Assembly: GCA_003170325.1 (NCBI GenBank)
Contig: PMZP01000064.1
Location: forward strand, 10,275-16,343
DNA: 6,069 bases
DNA from: Candidatus Tayloriibacteriota bacterium
GTDB lineage: Bacteria; Patescibacteriota; Minisyncoccia; Phycocordibacterales; PALSA-1337
Reading direction: 5' to 3'
In this document: one piece after another, positions 1-6,065 of the stretch
How the letters are laid out: each line of letters opens with the position of its first letter
Numbering within the stretch: position 1 is the first letter of the stretch
The notes under the pieces: generated by a model
Database searches by the model: none
What the model was told of the DNA's origin: nothing
The model's input: only the letters and a program-made list of their open reading frames with translations
Translations under genes and position numbers: made by a program

Positions 1-99
1 GGCATCCGCGCCGCCGAATTGGGCACGGAAGAAGTGGTAGAATTGTATTACAAGCTGTTCAATCCGGGAGAGACGGAGAAGCCTATCCAGATAACCTAA
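1..99 (+). CDS. 3' end of a TraC-like (VirB4-accessory) gene, partial
   Basis: The window opens inside a reading frame (frame 1) that gives 32 residues before TAA at 97-99; the 5' part lies outside. The visible tail contains LGTEEVVELYYKLFNPGE. A tail of the form 'LGTEE-(hydrophobic)-ELYY-x-L-(F/Y)NPG' is what I associate with the TraC-like domain proteins encoded just before VirB4-type ATPases in Patescibacteria. In those proteins the TraC-like domain corresponds to the N-terminal portion of larger conjugation ATPases. The stop is only 4 nt before the VirB4 start, so the two genes are almost certainly co-transcribed and their products probably act together at the inner face of the membrane. 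With only 32 residues the family call is tentative. That this is a coding 3' end is much better supported, because the frame is open to base 1, the residue composition is protein-like and the next gene is tightly coupled. Confidence 0.6.
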   Translation, partial: GIRAAELGTEEVVELYYKLFNPGETEKPIQIT

Positions 100-103
100 A
101 TCA

Positions 104-1918
104 ATGTCCATTTTTTCAAAACTACTAGGTAAAAAAGAAGCTTCGCCGATCGTCTCGGTCCTGCCGAACGAGATCTACCAAGCCGGCGTCTTGGAACTGA
201 AGGATGTCATCGCGCCTTCGGCTCTGAAGGTGAGTCCCAAGGAGGTCAATCTCGGAGAGAAAGTCGGCCGGACGCTCTTCGTCATCTCCTATCCCCGTTT
301 CCTCGACGAAAGCTGGTTCGCCCCGATCATCAACCTAGACAAAGTCTTCAATGTCTCCATCTTCATCCATCCCATCGATACCGCCAAGATCCTCCACCAT
401 TTCCAGAAGAAAGTCGCCGAAGTGCAGAGCCAGATATCCAGAAGGGAGGAGAAGGGCCTAGTCCGCGATCCGGCACTGGACACCGCTTATCAGGACCTTG
501 AAGCCTTGCGCGACCAATTGATGCAGGCCCAGGAGCACTTATTCGACGTCGGCGTCTACATAACCATCTTCGCCGATTCCGAAAACGAGCTCGACAAGTT
601 GGAATCGGAGATCAAATCCATCCTCGAATCCAAGCTTGTCTACTTGAAACCGGCCTTATTCCAGCAAGAGCAGGGGTTCAAATCAGTCCTGCCTATCGGC
701 GACGACCAATTGGCCGTTAATTCCAAGCTCAATTCATCGCCTCTCTCCTCATTGTTCCCGTTCGTCTCATTCGATTTGACCTCGGACAAGGGGATCTTGT
801 ACGGCATCAACCGCCACAATTCGTCGTTGGTCCTATTCGATCGCTACTTACTGGAAAACTACAATTCTGTGACCTTCGCCGTGGCCGGTGCCGGTAAATC
901 TTATTGCACGAAGCTAGAAATCCTGCGAACTTTGATGTTCGACACCGACGTCATCGTCATCGATCCAGAAAAGGAATATGAATACATGTCAGAAGCCACC
1001 GGAGGAAAGTATTTCAATATTTCTCTGAATTCCGAACACCACATCAATCCATTCGATCTGCCGATCCCGGCCGAGGATGAATCTGGCGCCGACGTATTGC
1101 GATCTAATATCATCAACCTAGTCGGACTTTTCCGCATAATGTTGGGCGGTCTCACCCAGGAAGAGGACGCCATCATCGACCGGGCCATCACCGAAACTTA
1201 CGCCTTGAAAGACATCTCGCCGGAATCCGATTTCCGCAGTGTCGAACCGCCGCTTCTGTCTGACTTCGAATTGGTGCTAGCTGGAATGGAAGGCGGCGAA
1301 TCATTGGTGCAAAGGCTGACCAAGTATACGAAGGGAACATGGTCAGGCTTCATCAATCGGCCTTCGAATGTCGACATCAACAAGAAATTCGTGGTCTTTT
1401 CACTGCGCGATATGGAAGACGAGCTCAAGCCGGTGGCCATGTACATCGTCACGCACTATATATGGAACGCCGTCCGCAAGATCAAGAAGAAGAGATTGCT
1501 AGTCATTGATGAGGCTTGGTGGATGATGAAATCCGAAGATACAGCCTCATTCCTGTTCGGATTGGCCAAAAGAGGCCGTAAATACTACCTCGGCTTAGCC
1601 ACCATCACCCAGGATGTGGACGACTTCTTGAAATCACCATATGGTCTGCCGATTCTGACCAACTCGTCCATTCAAATCCTTTTGAAACAGTCACCGACAG
1701 TTATAGATCACATCCAGCAGACATTCAACTTAACCGATGAGGAAAAGTACCTGCTTCTCGAATCGGACGTCGGTGAAGGCATGTTCTTCGTCGGCTTGAA
1801 GCACGTAGCCCTGAAAATTGTCGCTTCATATACCGAAGATCAGATAATCACCACCAACCCGGCACAGGTCATGCAGATAGAGAAGGCCAAGAAGGATCTG
1901 GAAGCGGCGGGGCAGTAG
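104..1918 (+). CDS. virB4: VirB4/TraC-family type IV secretion ATPase
   Basis: This is a 604-aa soluble P-loop ATPase with no membrane segment, expected to power a type IV secretion-like machine from the cytosolic face of the membrane. Residues about 55-235 form the CagE/TrbE/VirB-type N-terminal region, including a charged helical stretch at 95-147. The Walker A region is AVAGAGKS at 259-266, with Lys265 as the ATP-binding lysine. DPEKEY at 287-292 matches the conserved DPE-x-EY motif that follows the P-loop in this family. Walker B is LLVIDEAWW with Asp469 and Glu470. KRGRKY around 489-494 and TITQD with Gln503 are the later arginine-rich and glutamine motifs typical of VirB4 proteins. The protein is shorter than classical VirB4 (roughly 800 aa), which fits part of the N-terminal region being the separate upstream TraC-like gene. 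The first Gly of the P-loop consensus is Ala259. ATG at 104 is the first start after the upstream stop and has no Shine-Dalgarno sequence within 20 nt; translational coupling is likely. The exact substrate is unknown. Confidence 0.93.
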   Translation: MSIFSKLLGKKEASPIVSVLPNEIYQAGVLELKDVIAPSALKVSPKEVNLGEKVGRTLFVISYPRFLDESWFAPIINLDKVFNVSIFIHPIDTAKILHHFQKKVAEVQSQISRREEKGLVRDPALDTAYQDLEALRDQLMQAQEHLFDVGVYITIFADSENELDKLESEIKSILESKLVYLKPALFQQEQGFKSVLPIGDDQLAVNSKLNSSPLSSLFPFVSFDLTSDKGILYGINRHNSSLVLFDRYLLENYNSVTFAVAGAGKSYCTKLEILRTLMFDTDVIVIDPEKEYEYMSEATGGKYFNISLNSEHHINPFDLPIPAEDESGADVLRSNIINLVGLFRIMLGGLTQEEDAIIDRAITETYALKDISPESDFRSVEPPLLSDFELVLAGMEGGESLVQRLTKYTKGTWSGFINRPSNVDINKKFVVFSLRDMEDELKPVAMYIVTHYIWNAVRKIKKKRLLVIDEAWWMMKSEDTASFLFGLAKRGRKYYLGLATITQDVDDFLKSPYGLPILTNSSIQILLKQSPTVIDHIQQTFNLTDEEKYLLLESDVGEGMFFVGLKHVALKIVASYTEDQIITTNPAQVMQIEKAKKDLEAAGQ

Positions 1919-1941
1919 AGGCAGGAGGTGCTACCTCTATT
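1914..1941 (+). other. Hairpin overlapping the virB4 stop codon, enclosing an AGGAGGTG motif
   Basis: TAGAGG (1916-1921, containing the virB4 stop) pairs perfectly with CCTCTA (1934-1939). The stem can extend by G1915-T1940 wobble and A1914-T1941, leaving a 12-nt loop. An alternative, mutually exclusive hairpin pairs GAGGT (1925-1929) with ACCTC (1933-1937) around a 3-nt loop. No strong T-run follows, so this is not a classic intrinsic terminator. It could stabilise the 3' end of the virB4 message or dampen read-through. The function is inferred and the pairing is seen. Confidence 0.4.
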
Positions 1942-1943
1942 TC

Positions 1944-1952
1944 TGCTATAAT
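1944..1952 (+). promoter_or_regulatory. Extended -10 promoter element upstream of the 154-aa gene
   Basis: TGC followed by a perfect TATAAT (1947-1952) forms a consensus extended -10 element. No good TTGACA-like -35 lies about 17 nt upstream, which the TG extension can compensate. The element ends 6 nt before the ATG at 1959, so transcription would begin at or next to the start codon and give a leaderless or nearly leaderless mRNA. Confidence 0.65.
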
Positions 1953-1958
1953 TAACCT

Positions 1959-2423
1959 ATGTCGAAAATCACCAAAAAAGAGTGGACCGGCGTCTTTGCA
2001 GTCGCCGGCGCTCTGGATGTCATACAGTGGGTGATCGATTTCACAGGTGTCGGCATAGCCGTGAATGAAGTTGCCGATCCGATCATTGGGGTCATTGCCT
2101 TGGGATACTTCGAATGGCGAGGCGTCTCCATGATCAAGCATATGAGCCGAGCGCTGTCCCTTCTTGGTGCCACGGCTTTGGAAGATTTGACTGGGAGTAT
2201 AGCTCCAGCCTGGATAATAGATGTTTGGTATATACATAAGTCGGTAGTGCGAGAAGAAGCCGAGGAAAGGGCTCAACAAACAGAAGCAGAGTTCATGAAA
2301 ACGAATATTCAAAAGCCATTATATAAAGATGGTGCTCGTCAACCAAGAAATATTTCAGATAATAGCCAATCGCAACCCGCGAATATGAATGGGATCCGCG
2401 CACCTGGTGGTGGATTGAATTAG
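1959..2423 (+). CDS. Small multi-pass membrane protein of unknown function
   Basis: I do not recognise a named family for this 154-aa protein. It starts with a short basic head (MSKITKKEW). Hydrophobic segments follow at about 11-35 and 38-57, and a third, weaker segment at about 66-92 ends in PAWIIDVWYIH. Acidic residues (Asp20, Asp27, Asp40, Asp77) sit within or between the hydrophobic stretches. Residues 93-115 are a highly charged helix (KSVVREEAEERAQQ). The last 40 residues are polar, rich in Asn, Gln and Gly, and probably disordered. Similar short proteins with a 'D-x-I-Q-hydrophobic' start are common near VirB4 genes in Patescibacteria, so a membrane subunit of the same machine is plausible but inferred. 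ATG 1959 is forced because an in-frame TAA lies at 1953-1955. The gene appears to have its own promoter. Its tail (from about 2281) is AT-richer than its body. Confidence 0.75.
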   Translation: MSKITKKEWTGVFAVAGALDVIQWVIDFTGVGIAVNEVADPIIGVIALGYFEWRGVSMIKHMSRALSLLGATALEDLTGSIAPAWIIDVWYIHKSVVREEAEERAQQTEAEFMKTNIQKPLYKDGARQPRNISDNSQSQPANMNGIRAPGGGLN

Positions 2424-2463
2424 ACTTCTGGTGATAACTCGGGCATATTGTCCTGCTGATTCA

Positions 2464-2472
2464 TGGTAAAAT
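2464..2472 (+). promoter_or_regulatory. Extended -10 promoter element for the three-gene unit
   Basis: TGG followed by TAAAAT (2467-2472) is a near-consensus extended -10 in the 56-nt gap after the 154-aa gene. It ends 7 nt before the ATG at 2480, nearly the same placement as the element before 1959. It probably drives the Ig-like, pilin-like and propeller genes together. No convincing -35 is present; a TTGTCC at 2448-2453 is too close to serve as one. Confidence 0.55.
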
Positions 2473-2479
2473 AAACTCA

Positions 2480-3517
2480 ATGAGCCGCTCACTTATATCA
2501 ATAGCATGCGCCTTGGCATTGGCCGTCATACTTAATACTCCTGTCGCGCATGCCCAAGGTGTCCCCATTTCCGTTGACAGCATCGAGCTAAGCGCCTCGA
2601 CGGACAATCCAGCACCGGGACAGATGGTGACTATCACCGCTGTGAGTTATAGCGCCGACATCAATTCCGCAAAGATCTCCTGGTCAGTCAACGGGGCGAT
2701 CAAACAGTCTGCGCCAGGAGCGACGACTCTCATCGTACAGGCGCCGGCTTTGGGGAAGAAGCTCAATATCGTCGTCACGGCAGTCACAACCGAAGGACGG
2801 ACGATCTCCGGTTCGATCTTGGTCGGCTCCGGTTCGGTGGATATGATCATGGAAACTGATGGCTACGTACCGCCTTTCTTCGACGGCAAACTCTCACCGA
2901 TTTACCAAAACTCCGTCACTGTCATCGCCGTGCCGCATATCGCCGATTCTTCCGGCAACGAGTATGACCCGAAGACTCTGGTGTACACGTGGAAAAAGAA
3001 TAGCCAAGCCCTGCAGTCCCAATCCGGATATGGCCGACAATCCATCACCTTGGTAGGCGACATCGTGCCCCGTCCGTATGATCTGACCGTCTCGGCCTCC
3101 TCGCGCGACGGCAAAGCCAACGCCTCCGGAAGGATCTCCGTCACCCCCCAATCTCCATCCATCTTGTTCTATGTCAATGATCCGCTGTATGGACCGTTAT
3201 TCAACGAGGCTGTGAACGGCACAGTGCGTATCGGCTCACAGAGGGAGTCTAATATTCTGGCCATCCCTTACGGTTTCAATAAGCCGGCCAATGGTTTGGG
3301 AGACTTGGCATTTACATGGCTCATCAATAATGTGGAGCACACTGAATTGGCCTCGAATGATTCGGTTATCCTGCGCGCGCCAGAAGGCACCGCCGGTTCT
3401 TCGAATATCCAATTGAATATCGCCAACAGCAAGCAGATCCTCCAAGGATCGAATGCCGGTTTTACCGCCATGTTCACAGCCGGTTCCGCAAATGCTACTC
3501 CATCAATAAATTATTAA
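2480..3517 (+). CDS. Secreted protein with about three Ig-like domains
   Basis: This 345-aa protein begins with a clear Sec signal peptide: Arg3, a hydrophobic core at about 5-20 and an AHA|QG cleavage site after residue 25. The mature part has no membrane segment, is rich in beta-forming residues and Ser/Thr, and contains no cysteine. Three similar blocks each carry a central tryptophan motif: ISWSVNG (Trp68), YTWKKNS (Trp171) and FTWLINN (Trp280). Each is followed by a beta-rich stretch, suggesting Ig/PKD-like sandwiches at about 33-117, 119-222 and 226-335. The segment around 121-137, with GYVPPFFDGK, resembles a motif I associate with conserved Patescibacteria envelope proteins near VirB4/VirB2 genes. 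It has no LPXTG or lipobox, so how it is retained is unclear; it may bind the neighbouring membrane proteins. It leads a tightly spaced unit (4 nt to the next gene). Start ATG 2480 gives the full signal peptide and follows a promoter box. A structural or adhesive role is inferred. Confidence 0.82.
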   Translation: MSRSLISIACALALAVILNTPVAHAQGVPISVDSIELSASTDNPAPGQMVTITAVSYSADINSAKISWSVNGAIKQSAPGATTLIVQAPALGKKLNIVVTAVTTEGRTISGSILVGSGSVDMIMETDGYVPPFFDGKLSPIYQNSVTVIAVPHIADSSGNEYDPKTLVYTWKKNSQALQSQSGYGRQSITLVGDIVPRPYDLTVSASSRDGKANASGRISVTPQSPSILFYVNDPLYGPLFNEAVNGTVRIGSQRESNILAIPYGFNKPANGLGDLAFTWLINNVEHTELASNDSVILRAPEGTAGSSNIQLNIANSKQILQGSNAGFTAMFTAGSANATPSINY

Positions 3518-3521
3518 AAGC

Positions 3522-4742
3522 ATGAAATCATTCATCAAATCAAAGAAAACTGTCCTAGTATTCGTCATCGGCTTGGCTCTCACATGTACTTTCTCTACCC
3601 CGTCCATTTCTTTGGCCGTGGACACGCCGAGTAGTTACACGGTGCTCGCTCCTTTACCCTGCATCCCCTCATCAACAGTCACTTGTCCTGGAGGTAACGG
3701 GTCGCTGCAAGATAAGGTCACTTTCCAACAATACGTCCAATATTCCATCAACCTCCTTATCGCTCTGGCAGCCGTGGCGGCAGTATTCATGATTGTCTGG
3801 GGCGGATTTGAATACATGACTTCAGCCTCATTCTCAACAAAGAGCGATGGTTTGGCTAAGGTCAGAAACGCCGTTTACGGCCTCGTCCTAGTTCTGGCCT
3901 CATATCTCATTATCAAAACAATCGACCCTAGATTTGTGAATATTCCAACGACACTGGTGCCACAATTGAAACTGAAATGCCCCAATCTTGGCCAAGAAAA
4001 ACTAGATATAACGGATCCTAATTGCAAATCTAGTACAGTTGCCTCCTTAATAGACCAGGCACAACAATTTAATCAGAACGGGCAAGCCGCAATTGATAGC
4101 GCCAGAGCAACCCAGGCTGCTATAGCAGACCTACAAAGCCAACTAAGCGCGGCTCAACAAGAATACGACCATGAATGCGCCAGTGTTGGACTCGAAGACC
4201 CAACTTGTGCTCAAACATATGCCCAAATTGCTAATCTACGAAATCAAATACAATCCAAACAGGCATCAGTTATTGTAGACACGGCAAAATCAGTTATGGA
4301 TAACGGCGATGTTGCTCAAACTCTTCAGAATATGAACAATCTTCAGATTCAAGGTAACCTAAATCCCGACGCAGTTGATAAACAAGTGAGTGCCGGCATT
4401 GCGTCTCTTAATCAGACCGCCGTCACTCGCGAAAGTGACCTGAATAAAATTGGAGCATATAACCAAAACGCTGTAATTGAAGAAAAGAAGAATGAAGATA
4501 CTGTTAGTCTTTCGCTTGCGGGCGTCTCAGCCAAAGCAGACGCTATGTGGACGACTTGGTATGGTCTTCACGGCACAGGGACTCTTGGAATCGTTAGTCT
4601 GGCAAACTACAAAGCAAGTCTAATTTCACAACTTGATGCCATTTCCGCTAACCAGATGTCTCTTGTCACAGATCCCGCGGCAAAAGCGCAACTTCAGAAT
4701 ACACTCGCTACAGTTAAAACTAAGGTTAATAATCTAAAATAG
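3522..4742 (+). CDS. VirB2/TrbC-like pilin-type protein with long helical tail
   Basis: This 406-aa protein has a signal peptide (basic Lys2-Lys9, hydrophobic core to about 22, cleavage probably after Ala32 in SLA|VD). It then carries the TrbC/VirB2-style pair of membrane helices: about 74-98 (NLLIALAAVAAVFMIVWGG) and about 117-135 (VYGLVLVLASYLIIK), joined by a short loop with Lys107, Lys113 and Arg115. By the positive-inside rule the loop is cytoplasmic and both ends are outside. Classical VirB2/TrbC pilins end soon after the second helix; this one continues for about 270 residues. Residues about 173-256 have heptad-like spacing (Ile201, Leu204, Leu208, Ala211, Tyr215; Ile236, Leu239, Ile243, Val250), indicating coiled-coil helices. 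Cysteines 47/55, 153/168 and 219/229 all lie in predicted external parts. From about base 3960 the gene is clearly AT-richer than its neighbours. ATG 3522 follows the upstream stop by 4 nt without a Shine-Dalgarno. Whether it polymerises as a pilin is unknown. Confidence 0.82.
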   Translation: MKSFIKSKKTVLVFVIGLALTCTFSTPSISLAVDTPSSYTVLAPLPCIPSSTVTCPGGNGSLQDKVTFQQYVQYSINLLIALAAVAAVFMIVWGGFEYMTSASFSTKSDGLAKVRNAVYGLVLVLASYLIIKTIDPRFVNIPTTLVPQLKLKCPNLGQEKLDITDPNCKSSTVASLIDQAQQFNQNGQAAIDSARATQAAIADLQSQLSAAQQEYDHECASVGLEDPTCAQTYAQIANLRNQIQSKQASVIVDTAKSVMDNGDVAQTLQNMNNLQIQGNLNPDAVDKQVSAGIASLNQTAVTRESDLNKIGAYNQNAVIEEKKNEDTVSLSLAGVSAKADAMWTTWYGLHGTGTLGIVSLANYKASLISQLDAISANQMSLVTDPAAKAQLQNTLATVKTKVNNLK

Positions 4743-4743
4743 C

Positions 4744-6033
4744 ATGAGACGCACCAGTATTATAATAATCGTAATCGTGATTCTGTTAATCGCCTCCGGC
4801 TTCGCCTACTGGTACTTCTTTTTCCATGGCCCGGGGAATCCGACGGTGAGCATTACCTCGCCGACTCCACAGGGAAATGGATTCGTACCATTGAATAGCG
4901 GCAATTCGGGTCGGAATTCGGCAACCTCGACAAACACTGGATCGAACAATGGTCAGCCAGTCTCAAATCAGCCGGCGCCGGTTAAGATCGCCACTCTGCG
5001 CATGTTGAGCGGCACGCCGGTGGGTGGATACGGGTCCATTACCAACGCCACGACGACCACAGTGCGTTGGATCGACCGGGGCAGGGGAAATGTCTATGAA
5101 TTGGCGCTCAATTCGGAGACAGTTAATACCCTCTCGAACACCATCCTGCCGCGCATGTTCCAAAGCGTCTGGAATAAGAACTTAACCGCCTTGGTCGGGT
5201 CCATCTTCACGGACAATATAGACACCCCCACGACTGTTTATGCCGGACTCAAAGCCCAAGCTACCTCAACCGCCTCAAGCAGCAACCTTGTCATGACGAC
5301 CCCCTTCGCGCTCAAGGGAAACAATCTGCCAGATAACGTCATCGCCTATGCAGCCTCGCCGAAAGGAGATAAGTTGTTCTTCATGACAGACGAAAGTGGT
5401 GTCGGCGCCGGTTACATCTCCAACTTTGACGGCTCCGGAATGACAAGACTGTTCAACACGCCGCTTCTCCAAGTCAATGTCGAATGGCCGGAGACTAATA
5501 CCATCGCCATCACCACCAAGGGTTCCGCCAGTCAGGCCGGATTTCTCTATTTCGTAAATACCAAGACTGGTGTCTGGAAGAAGATTCTCGGCCCGATCGC
5601 AGGATTGAGCACGCGCGTCAGCCATGATGCCAAGTACGTAATCGCTTCCTCGGCTAGCAAGGACCAGAACGTCGATACTACCATCTATTCCGTGTCTTCC
5701 AGCAGCCCTATCGGCGCCGTAGTGCGGACGCTAGCCGACAAATGCGCTTGGGGCAACTTCTATGCGGACATCGTCTATTGCGCCGTGCCGTCACAGCCCG
5801 TTTCCGGCGCCTATCCTGATGATTGGTATACCGGGAGGCTCTCGACTATAGACAAGATCTGGCAGGTGAACGCCAAGACCGGCGAGATCCATCTAGTCTC
5901 CAGCATCGTCGACCAAAGCGACCGTGTCATCGACGCTTTCAACCTAAGTATTGATCCCAAAGACAATTATCTATTCTTCATGAACAAAAACGACCTCACT
6001 TTGTGGTCATATGATCTGGTGGCTTCACAGTAA
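4744..6033 (+). CDS. Membrane-anchored beta-propeller (TolB/WD40-like) protein
   Basis: This 429-aa protein has a single N-terminal membrane anchor (basic Arg2-Arg3, hydrophobic 5-27, no obvious cleavage site). A low-complexity linker rich in Ser, Thr, Asn, Gly and Pro runs from about 31 to 80. The remainder (about 82-427) has repeated beta-blade patterns of the TolB/WD40-like type: ASPKGDKLFFMTDES (205-219), GFLYFVNTKTGVWKK (266-280), RVSHDAKYVIASS (291-303), IWQVNAKTGEIHLV (372-385) and SIDPKDNYLFFM (402-413). Cys334 and Cys346 (KCAW and YCAVP) are the only cysteines and could form a disulfide, consistent with an extracytoplasmic propeller. Similar anchored propellers with a 'KC-W ... YCAVP' signature are familiar beside VirB2-like genes in Patescibacteria. 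It starts 1 nt after the stop of the pilin-like gene, with no Shine-Dalgarno, so translation is probably coupled. The likely role is a protein-interaction scaffold of the envelope machine; no catalytic motif is visible. Confidence 0.8.
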   Translation: MRRTSIIIIVIVILLIASGFAYWYFFFHGPGNPTVSITSPTPQGNGFVPLNSGNSGRNSATSTNTGSNNGQPVSNQPAPVKIATLRMLSGTPVGGYGSITNATTTTVRWIDRGRGNVYELALNSETVNTLSNTILPRMFQSVWNKNLTALVGSIFTDNIDTPTTVYAGLKAQATSTASSSNLVMTTPFALKGNNLPDNVIAYAASPKGDKLFFMTDESGVGAGYISNFDGSGMTRLFNTPLLQVNVEWPETNTIAITTKGSASQAGFLYFVNTKTGVWKKILGPIAGLSTRVSHDAKYVIASSASKDQNVDTTIYSVSSSSPIGAVVRTLADKCAWGNFYADIVYCAVPSQPVSGAYPDDWYTGRLSTIDKIWQVNAKTGEIHLVSSIVDQSDRVIDAFNLSIDPKDNYLFFMNKNDLTLWSYDLVASQ

Positions 6034-6056
6034 CTATTACTTCAAGTGCCTCTTTT

Positions 6057-6065
6057 TGATATAAA
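6057..6065 (+). promoter_or_regulatory. Candidate extended -10 for a gene just beyond the window
   Basis: TGA followed by TATAAA (6060-6065) resembles the two other extended -10 elements and lies 24 nt after the propeller stop. With the same 6-7 nt spacing seen at 1959 and 2480, a start codon would be expected at about base 6072-6073, outside the window. The -35 region (TTACTT at 6037-6042) is poor. Confidence 0.35.

Noticed and set aside
1869..2312. A 147-codon open frame on the minus strand across the end of virB4 and the 154-aa gene.
   Set aside because: It overlaps the better-supported + strand gene and the promoter gap, its product has no recognisable pattern, and every other gene runs on the + strand. 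It looks like a shadow frame.
4755..4775. TATAAT-like sequence near the start of the propeller gene.
   Set aside because: It lies within Ile codons (ATT/ATA) of the membrane anchor, lacks the TG extension and is not followed by a suitable start. Explained by coding content.
5275..5625. A 116-codon minus-strand open frame inside the propeller gene, and several similar frames of 60-96 codons elsewhere.
   Set aside because: All lie fully inside well-supported + strand genes, and their residue composition looks like antisense translation of GC-rich codons.
6021..6057. Possible terminator after the propeller gene: AGTAA (6029-6033) pairs with TTACT (6037-6041), with CAC/GTG pairing outside it and a T-run at 6053-6057.
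   Set aside because: The inner stem is only 5 A/T-rich pairs, the outer pairing needs a bulge and unpaired bases, and the T-run is about 10 nt from the inner stem. Too weak to call.
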